In this document: one piece after another, positions 33,956 to 38,936 of the stretch
How the letters are laid out: every line of letters starts with the position of its first letter
Position numbering within the stretch: position 1 is the first letter of the stretch
Assembly (NCBI GenBank): GCA_027858615.1
Contig: JAQICJ010000123.1
Location: 1-38,936 of the forward strand
Direction of reading: 5' to 3'
From: Deltaproteobacteria bacterium
Lineage (GTDB): Bacteria; Myxococcota_A; Polyangia; HGW-17
Length of the DNA stretch: 38,936 bases
Translations under genes and position numbers: made by a program
The notes under the pieces: generated by a model
The model's input: the letters and a program-made list of their open reading frames with translations, nothing else
Databases searched by the model: none
Told to the model about the DNA's origin: nothing

Positions 33956-35076
33956 TTTTGTATCTCCTTTTCCTTTTCAACAACAACCGGATAAATTTTA
34001 TCTTGGTGCTGCAACCTGTTGATTCCGGTTATGATCACCTGATCATCTTTTTGAATCTCCCCTTTTATTCCACTGAAACCTCCGCTTGAAAGCTTGAGTT
34101 CAACTTCAATTTTGTACGCTCTGTTCTTTCTGTTTACAAAAATACTGGTTTTCTCATCTTCTGTTTTTATTGCTTTGGAAGGAACAATCCATATCTGGGG
34201 ATACTGATCAATTATGAATTCTACATCAATCGATATTCCAGCTTTATCGTAAAACTGAAGTTTTTGTGGAAGTGAAATACCTGTTTCCACCAGCCTGCCT
34301 GGATATTTTGCCAGGGGGAAAACTCGGTCAACCTTTGCCTTTACCTGTTTAAATCGGTTTTTTTCACCAATCTTTTCAGGAAGATGCAAAATAACCGAAG
34401 TACCAGCTTTAATCCCCTTGAACATATCTCTTTCATTGACATTAACTACAATTTCCTGTTTTTTTGAGGCCATTTTTAAAACAGATTTGCCCGGAAATAT
34501 ATTCTCCCCGGGCTGAGCTAGCCATTTAACAACCTTTCCCACTTCAGTTGCCCTCTCAATTTTTCGATCCTTAACTGTCTGAATTTCTTCCAATTTGGAA
34601 TAAATAGCCTTTATCCCTTTTTTTGCTGCTTTGCATTGCAGAACACTCTGATCATATTTGGCTTTTGAGATCACCTTCTGTTTTATCAAACGTGCATCGA
34701 TTTTCATGTAATTGCACAAATGAGCTTTTTCCAATTTCGCTTTTTCCAATTCATAAAAAAGAGTTTTTTTCTGTTTGGCAACTTTGGGAGCTTTGATCCT
34801 GACCAGAACATCTCCTTTTTTCACATTTTCTCCTTCTTTATGGGAAATTTCACTGATACTACCGCCGATGCGGGCATAAATGATCGTTTCCCGCACAGGT
34901 TTCAACGTCCCCACGTATTCAACTTTTCTTCTCAAATCTCTTCTGGGAATAGAAGTTGTTCTGACAGCCAGAACCCGGTTGGTTTCAATTTCAATTTTTT
35001 CTTTTTCTTTGCATGAAGTCATAAACAATAATGAAATCATCACAATTTTAATAATTGTATCTGGTGTTTGCATCAT
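33952..35076 (-). CDS. RND membrane-fusion protein (periplasmic adaptor lipoprotein)
   Basis: The start at 35076 is chosen because TTGGAG lies about 7 nt upstream; a TTG at 35088 would put that site inside the gene. About 374 residues. A lipoprotein signal ends in FMTSC (cysteine about 22). The biotinyl-lipoyl-like segment is ARIGGSISEISHKEGENVKKGDVLVRI, followed by a helical hairpin and a beta-barrel (KVVKWLAQPGENIFPGKSVLKMA). It bridges the RND pump to an outer-membrane channel. It is the first gene of the efflux operon, with a TetR-type palindrome and a TTGACA box upstream. Confidence 0.92.
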   Translation of the reverse strand: MMQTPDTIIKIVMISLLFMTSCKEKEKIEIETNRVLAVRTTSIPRRDLRRKVEYVGTLKPVRETIIYARIGGSISEISHKEGENVKKGDVLVRIKAPKVAKQKKTLFYELEKAKLEKAHLCNYMKIDARLIKQKVISKAKYDQSVLQCKAAKKGIKAIYSKLEEIQTVKDRKIERATEVGKVVKWLAQPGENIFPGKSVLKMASKKQEIVVNVNERDMFKGIKAGTSVILHLPEKIGEKNRFKQVKAKVDRVFPLAKYPGRLVETGISLPQKLQFYDKAGISIDVEFIIDQYPQIWIVPSKAIKTEDEKTSIFVNRKNRAYKIEVELKLSSGGFSGIKGEIQKDDQVIITGINRLQHQDKIYPVVVEKEKEIQK

Positions 35077-35100
35077 AATTATCTCCAATTATTACTTTGA

Positions 35101-35116
35101 AAGTAAACATTCACTT
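35101..35116. promoter_or_regulatory. Candidate TetR-family operator of the efflux operon
   Basis: AAGTAAA and TTCACTT flank CA, a 16-bp palindrome with one mismatched pair, 24 bp before the MFP start codon. A perfect -35 TTGACA (35142-35147, minus strand) lies upstream. The TetR-family gene at the end of the operon is the obvious candidate to bind it. Confidence 0.5.
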
Positions 35117-35183
35117 ACATAGATAATCAAAAAAAAGTTTTTGTCAATAACCCCTGCTTAAATCAAATTTAAGAGGAGTTATC

Positions 35184-36047
35184 ATGCCGGTAAAATTTTT
35201 CAAAACCATAAGCTTGAGTTGTATCTATATTTTCAGCGGATATAGCAAATCAACCGAAACTTCTACCAGTCAAAATCAAACAACCAAAAAAACAAAGAAG
35301 TCTATCAGGACCTCTGTCAAACCTGCCCCTCCGAAGAAAACCAAAAAGGTCGTTTATCCACCAATTAAGTGGTCTAAACTGATTAAAATGGCTAAAAATC
35401 AGGATATAGCTGTACTTCCTGATAAAAAAGGAATCTGGTATTTGACAAACCAGAAAAGCTCAAAAAAATACGGTCTTTATTTCTATGATCTGCTCAACTC
35501 CTCTTCCCATTTGATTTTAAAAAACTATCCTGAGAAAACAGATCCGATGCTGTATCCCATAACCATTCACTATAAAAAAGATCGCCTTTCTGGTCTTCCC
35601 TCCTATTATATGGCGAATATCCAAATAAATATGGACAAACTCAGCCATTCCTTCGATTACGGCTTTTCCGTAGAAAATGAGTATGAGAAAAAATCAATCA
35701 ATAAAAAGCTTGCTGATTTACAGTTGCAAAACAAAGATTTTCTCAAAACCTTAAATAAACGTGGTAAAGATCGTCAACTTTATCCCCCCAAACCTAAGGG
35801 TAAATTCAAAAAATTGAAACTTATCCATGAAGAAAATTGCAGGTGGGGCAGCAAAGAATTGTGTGGGAATGCCGTTTTTATACCCGGAACCGATATTTAC
35901 ACCGTTTTGATTGAACATTCCTGCGAAGATAGATGTCACAGTAAAACTATATTTTACGATGCTGATAAAAAAATCTTCATAGATCCGGATAATTTAAAAA
36001 AAACATATAAAACTCAGGTGGATACCACATCAATTAATTTTGATTAG
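35184..36047 (+). CDS. Secreted Lys-rich protein of unknown function
   Basis: The 287-residue protein starts with a probable signal peptide (FFKTISLSCIYIFSGYS), followed by a low-complexity Thr/Lys/Pro linker (about 20-60). The remainder is soluble, without a known motif. Four cysteines cluster near the C terminus (ENCRWGSKELC and HSCEDRC), which suggests two disulphides in the periplasm. AGAGGAG lies 6 nt before the ATG. It is divergent from the efflux operon and has no informative neighbour. Confidence 0.65.
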   Translation: MPVKFFKTISLSCIYIFSGYSKSTETSTSQNQTTKKTKKSIRTSVKPAPPKKTKKVVYPPIKWSKLIKMAKNQDIAVLPDKKGIWYLTNQKSSKKYGLYFYDLLNSSSHLILKNYPEKTDPMLYPITIHYKKDRLSGLPSYYMANIQINMDKLSHSFDYGFSVENEYEKKSINKKLADLQLQNKDFLKTLNKRGKDRQLYPPKPKGKFKKLKLIHEENCRWGSKELCGNAVFIPGTDIYTVLIEHSCEDRCHSKTIFYDADKKIFIDPDNLKKTYKTQVDTTSINFD

Positions 36048-36087
36048 TTGCCTTTATCTATGATTCTTTTAAATAATTTTTAATAGT

Positions 36088-36253
36088 TAAATCCCATCCC
36101 AGAATGGGGATTTTTGACTGAATAAGAAATTTGACTCAGATGCAAGGAGTAAATTCGCCGATATAGTTGATACTATTTCAAGAAGTTATGACAAAGCAGA
36201 TGAGATAAATTGACCTGTTCAGGCGATGACCTTCCTTTTTGGGATGGGAACTA
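36088..36253 (-). repeat. 166-bp dispersed element, copy 6
   Basis: Left end TAAATCCCATCCC (one end slightly diverged), right end GGGATGGGAACTA, GT on both sides. It lies between convergent genes, ending 1 bp before the TAA stop of the lipoprotein on the minus strand. CCCAT/ATGGG followed by ATTTTT on the plus strand is terminator-like. Confidence 0.92.
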
Positions 36254-36254
36254 G

Positions 36255-36935
36255 TTAATAATCAAGGGGGATTTTGTGGAGTTGACGAATAGAGGTGGAA
36301 GTCACCCAGATGTCGTCAGGATATCTGTCGGTAAATTCAGAGGTTGTTTCAATATTAAAAGGGGCAGCAGCCGCTCCAATCAACAATGAATCAAGTTGGG
36401 AAAAATCCATAACGGCAAGAGGCAGGCTGAAGGTAAAAGATTTTTCATCAATCCACCTGGTTTCCAATTCTGCCGGAAGAACCTCCTCGCTCCAATGACA
36501 ACCCGAATGTTTGGTCAAAGAAGTGCAATCAGACTGCCAGAAATGAAAACTTCCCCTGTTCCACTGCAAGGTAAATCCCGGGATTTCATTAGTTTCAGGA
36601 ATCATAAACAATTCAAAGGAACCATCTTCAAAAGCAGTATAAAAATCCAGGCGCAGATGCAATTGACCAGCTTCCACTGCATATCCCAGATTATCAATAT
36701 CAGCCAGACAACTTAAATCTTCCTCCCGACAGTCATTTTGAAGATCACCATCCAAATTCCAATAACGCCAGAAAATTTGCTGATTGTTGGAATTGTTTGT
36801 ATTATTATCGTCGTTGGAAATAGAATTGTTTTCAACATCCAATCCTGCGTCTTGATTATAATTTTCGGTGTTATCTGAACATCCACTCCAGATAAGATTT
36901 AAAACAAAAATCAAAAATATCAGTATTCTGTTCAT
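36255..36935 (-). CDS. Lipoprotein with Asn/Asp-rich linker, unknown function
   Basis: The 226-residue protein has a lipoprotein signal (FLIFVLNLIWSGC, cysteine 19) and then an Asn/Asp/Ser low-complexity stretch (about 20-52), a typical surface tether. The folded part starts at QQIFWRYWNLDGDLQNDC. It is rich in aromatic residues and holds four cysteines in two close pairs (DCREEDLSC and DCTSLTKHSGC). AAAGGAG precedes the ATG. I do not recognise the family; the pattern of strands suggests a beta-sandwich. Confidence 0.7.
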   Translation of the reverse strand: MNRILIFLIFVLNLIWSGCSDNTENYNQDAGLDVENNSISNDDNNTNNSNNQQIFWRYWNLDGDLQNDCREEDLSCLADIDNLGYAVEAGQLHLRLDFYTAFEDGSFELFMIPETNEIPGFTLQWNRGSFHFWQSDCTSLTKHSGCHWSEEVLPAELETRWIDEKSFTFSLPLAVMDFSQLDSLLIGAAAAPFNIETTSEFTDRYPDDIWVTSTSIRQLHKIPLDY

Positions 36936-37049
36936 AAGATCTCCTTTAATAAAACAATATTACGAAAACGATATTTGTATTACCATGTTAATTTTCCAAA
37001 AGAAAGATCAGATTGATATTTTTTCGGGGAAGGAATCTTTGTTTACAAT

Positions 37050-37097
37050 AACATCAAACTTAATTATGGTAGAATTCATAAAACATCAAACTTGATT
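37050..37097. promoter_or_regulatory. Two direct repeats, each a small dyad, upstream of dnaB
   Basis: AACATCAAACTTAATT (37050-37065) and AACATCAAACTTGATT (37082-37097) differ at one base and are spaced 32 bp apart, about three helical turns. The second contains the dyad ATCAA/TTGAT. The spacing suggests a regulator bound on one face. It is shared by the divergent lipoprotein gene and dnaB. Confidence 0.4.
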
Positions 37098-37128
37098 TTC
37101 CATTAAATCAACCGGATCTCTTCCAGCA

Positions 37129-37150
37129 TGAAAACTCTGCAGAGTTTTCA
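37129..37150. promoter_or_regulatory. Perfect 22-bp palindrome upstream of dnaB
   Basis: TGAAAACTCTG (37129-37139) is directly followed by its exact complement CAGAGTTTTCA, with no spacer. A run of this length is unlikely by chance. It lacks a T-tract, so an operator is likelier than a terminator. It lies about 40 bp before the dnaB start. Confidence 0.5.
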
Positions 37151-37192
37151 CGTACTAACCTCAAAAATATCCAATTCGAATTGCCTGACCAT

Positions 37193-38638
37193 ATGATGAA
37201 AACTTTTGAACCACCTCAATCCATAAATTCTGAAAAAGCTGTTTTGGGAGCACTGATTCTTGATAACAGCACAATCAATACAGTAACTCCCATTCTGGAA
37301 ACTGAAGATTTTTATTCAACCAGCCACAGTCTCATTTACAAAGCAATCACCGCTTTGGATGAAAAACAGCAACCGGTGGATCTGACTACTCTCGAATCTC
37401 AATTACAATCATCAAGAGATTTGGACAAAGTTGGAGGCATGGATTATATAGTTGAACTTTCTTCTCAGGTTCCAACCACCACCAATGCCACTCATTACGC
37501 CACCATAGTCAGAAGAAAATCCCGGATGAGAAAGGTGATTCAAGCTGCCCAGGACATAGTTTCAGAAGCCAATTCTCCCTTCAGCGAAGATATGAGTGAA
37601 GAGGAATTTTTTGATTGGGCCGGCAACATCATCTATCAAGCTTTGCAGGAAGACATATCTTCAAGCTTTAAGAACATTGACAAGGAAATCGATTCCTTCT
37701 TTTCCAAAATGAGCAAATATCAGGAAAATCCCGAATTAATGGCCGGGGTTTCCACCGGTTATACAGATCTGGATAAAATTATCGGTGGACTCAAACGGGG
37801 AGATCTAATGATTCTGGCAGCTCGTCCTTCCATGGGAAAAACCTCCTTGGCACTTAATATAGCTGAAAATGTCATTGGGCAGGATATTCCCACTTTGCTC
37901 TTTTCTCTGGAAATGAATTCTGAACAACTTACTACCCGTTTACTGGCCAGTGCCGGAAGCGTGGATCTGCACAAACTGAAAAATTTTCTCAATTCTGGAG
38001 GTAAGGGAAGCGTCGGTCATGATCTCCTTAAAAAAATGGTTAACGGAGCCAACAAACTTCATAAAAAACCACTGCTGATGGATGACACTCCAGGGGTAAA
38101 CATTGCCACCGTAAGAGCCAAAGCCAGACAATGGCGCTCCAACCGAACTTATTTTCCCAGAGAAGAACCGGATAAAATAGGCTTGATTCTGATTGACTAC
38201 CTGCAACTCATGCATGGAAAATCCGGAAAAAATTCCAACAGGGAACAGGAAGTTTCCGATATTTCCCGAGGACTTAAAGCTTTGGCACGTGAAGTAAATG
38301 TTCCCGTTATTGTTCTCAGCCAGTTGAACCGTGAAGTTGAAAAACAAAAAGATAAAAAACCCCTTCTCTCCCATTTACGAGAATCTGGTTCTATTGAACA
38401 AGATGCTGATATCATATTATTTTTACACAGACCTGAATATTATTTCAGAGACAAAGAAGAATTAAAAGGCAAGGCCGAACTCATTATTGCCAAACACAGA
38501 AACGGTCCAACCGGATCTATTAAATTGCACTTCATTCACGAATACACCAAGTTCGAAAATGCAGGTGGATTCAGGGATGAACAAGATTATGGCGAGTTTG
38601 AAGAATACGTACCTGACGATGAAGATCAACCATTCTGA
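37193..38638 (+). CDS. dnaB: Replicative DNA helicase DnaB
   Basis: About 481 residues from the ATG at 37193; a TTG at 37181 and an ATG at 37196 are possible, and no strong ribosome-binding site is visible. The N-terminal domain begins PQSINSEKAVLGALILDNSTIN. The RecA-type helicase domain has Walker A RPSMGKTS (about residue 215), Walker B GLILIDYLQLM and the H4 segment LSQLNREVEKQKDKKPLLSHLRESGSIEQDADIILFLHR. DnaB is the hexameric helicase that unwinds the replication fork. No ribosomal L9 gene (its common partner) is seen upstream. No intein is present. Confidence 0.96.
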   Translation: MMKTFEPPQSINSEKAVLGALILDNSTINTVTPILETEDFYSTSHSLIYKAITALDEKQQPVDLTTLESQLQSSRDLDKVGGMDYIVELSSQVPTTTNATHYATIVRRKSRMRKVIQAAQDIVSEANSPFSEDMSEEEFFDWAGNIIYQALQEDISSSFKNIDKEIDSFFSKMSKYQENPELMAGVSTGYTDLDKIIGGLKRGDLMILAARPSMGKTSLALNIAENVIGQDIPTLLFSLEMNSEQLTTRLLASAGSVDLHKLKNFLNSGGKGSVGHDLLKKMVNGANKLHKKPLLMDDTPGVNIATVRAKARQWRSNRTYFPREEPDKIGLILIDYLQLMHGKSGKNSNREQEVSDISRGLKALAREVNVPVIVLSQLNREVEKQKDKKPLLSHLRESGSIEQDADIILFLHRPEYYFRDKEELKGKAELIIAKHRNGPTGSIKLHFIHEYTKFENAGGFRDEQDYGEFEEYVPDDEDQPF

Positions 38639-38830
38639 TTAAATTCAATTTTATTGCCAATTTCTATTGTTTTTGAAATAGTTATGGACAAATTTTATAA
38701 TATAGGTGATTGTAACTTAATAGTATTTTAATTTTGCCCCTTAAAATTATTGCCCCGACAGATTGATCGTTTATCTCTATTTTTCATCTGAAACATCGGG
38801 ATTAAACAAAATAATTCCTCTCTCATTACA

Positions 38831-38849
38831 GGAACTGAATAGTTCCCGT
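38831..38849. repeat. Element-end junction remnant
   Basis: GGAACTG, then AA, then TAGTTCCCG looks like a right end joined to a left end of the 166-bp family by a dinucleotide, as at 11495-11520. Only the outer 8 or so bases of each end are visible, so it is weak alone. The 38639-38830 gap before it is AT-rich and shows no gene. Confidence 0.35.
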
Positions 38850-38867
38850 TTAAAACAAGGATAAATT

Positions 38868-38936
38868 ATGGAAACCAAGATCAAAGAATTTTTTAAAAAT
38901 TATCATAATGAAAAAAAGGAAATTCTCTCTGAATTC
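38868..38936 (+). CDS. Start of an unidentified gene, cut by window end
   Basis: An ATG is preceded at 7 nt by AAGG, and the frame stays open for 23 codons to the window end. The visible peptide (METKIKEFFKNYHNEKKEIL) is charged and probably helical. Too little is visible to name a family. Confidence 0.5.
   Translation, partial: METKIKEFFKNYHNEKKEILSEF

Noticed and set aside
5215-36253. Reading the element as an IS630/mariner-type MITE with a TA duplication
   Set aside because: Under that reading the matching dinucleotides outside the TA are unexplained, and removal of the element would not restore the rplC or tetR stops. The 2-bp NN model explains both.
5215-36253. Reading the repeats as a CRISPR or tandem array
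   Set aside because: Copies are kilobases apart, occur in both orientations, and have no spacers or cas genes.

Overview
The window looks like chromosome from an AT-rich Gram-negative (diderm) bacterium. There are several lipoproteins with clear lipoboxes, a TonB-dependent receptor ending in Phe, and an RND efflux pump. FtsX-type permease features, PilZ, GGDEF and zinc-ribbon/kinase-like proteins recall Myxococcota and related former Deltaproteobacteria. That placement is inferred from protein style, not from a database search. No rRNA, tRNA, CRISPR array or recognisable transposase gene was seen.

Layout. 1-6.5 kb: the end of an FtsX-like permease converges on a minus-strand block rplC > rlmE > lipoprotein > mutS2. 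rplC stands alone, outside any S10-type operon. 6.5-10.6 kb: mtnP, a TPR lipoprotein and a PfkB kinase converge on lepA. 10.6-17.1 kb: a DUF2505-like protein, then a plus-strand run of secreted or signalling-like proteins (a propeller-like protein, a nonsense-interrupted relative of its C-terminal module, PilZ, a zinc-ribbon/degenerate kinase-like membrane protein, a small membrane protein and a HisD-like protein that seems to lack its catalytic residues). 17.1-20.2 kb: a propeller-like lipoprotein and a long-chain acyl-CoA synthetase. 20.4-26.6 kb: a candidate metal (molybdate- or tungstate-type) uptake locus with a DUF364 protein, a TonB receptor behind a promoter overlapped by a ModE-like palindrome, a lipoprotein, a ModE-type regulator and an NTPase fused to a membrane domain. 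26.6-30.1 kb: miaA, a REC-GGDEF regulator and an M29-type aminopeptidase. 30.1-35.1 kb: a TetR/RND/MFP efflux operon. 35.1-38.9 kb: two secreted proteins of unknown function, dnaB and the start of another gene.

The most striking feature is a dispersed element, about 166 bp long, present as six near-full copies plus several deleted or decayed ones. It has 13-bp terminal inverted repeats (TAGTTCCCATCCC), an inner hairpin and a terminator-like hairpin at one end. Five of six full copies are flanked by identical dinucleotides within a TA-NN-TA target. Three gene ends use the element's terminal TAG as their stop codon, and removing the element together with one dinucleotide restores a stop at the same place. 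It looks like a non-autonomous mobile element with a 2-bp crossover or duplication; its mobilising enzyme is not in the window.
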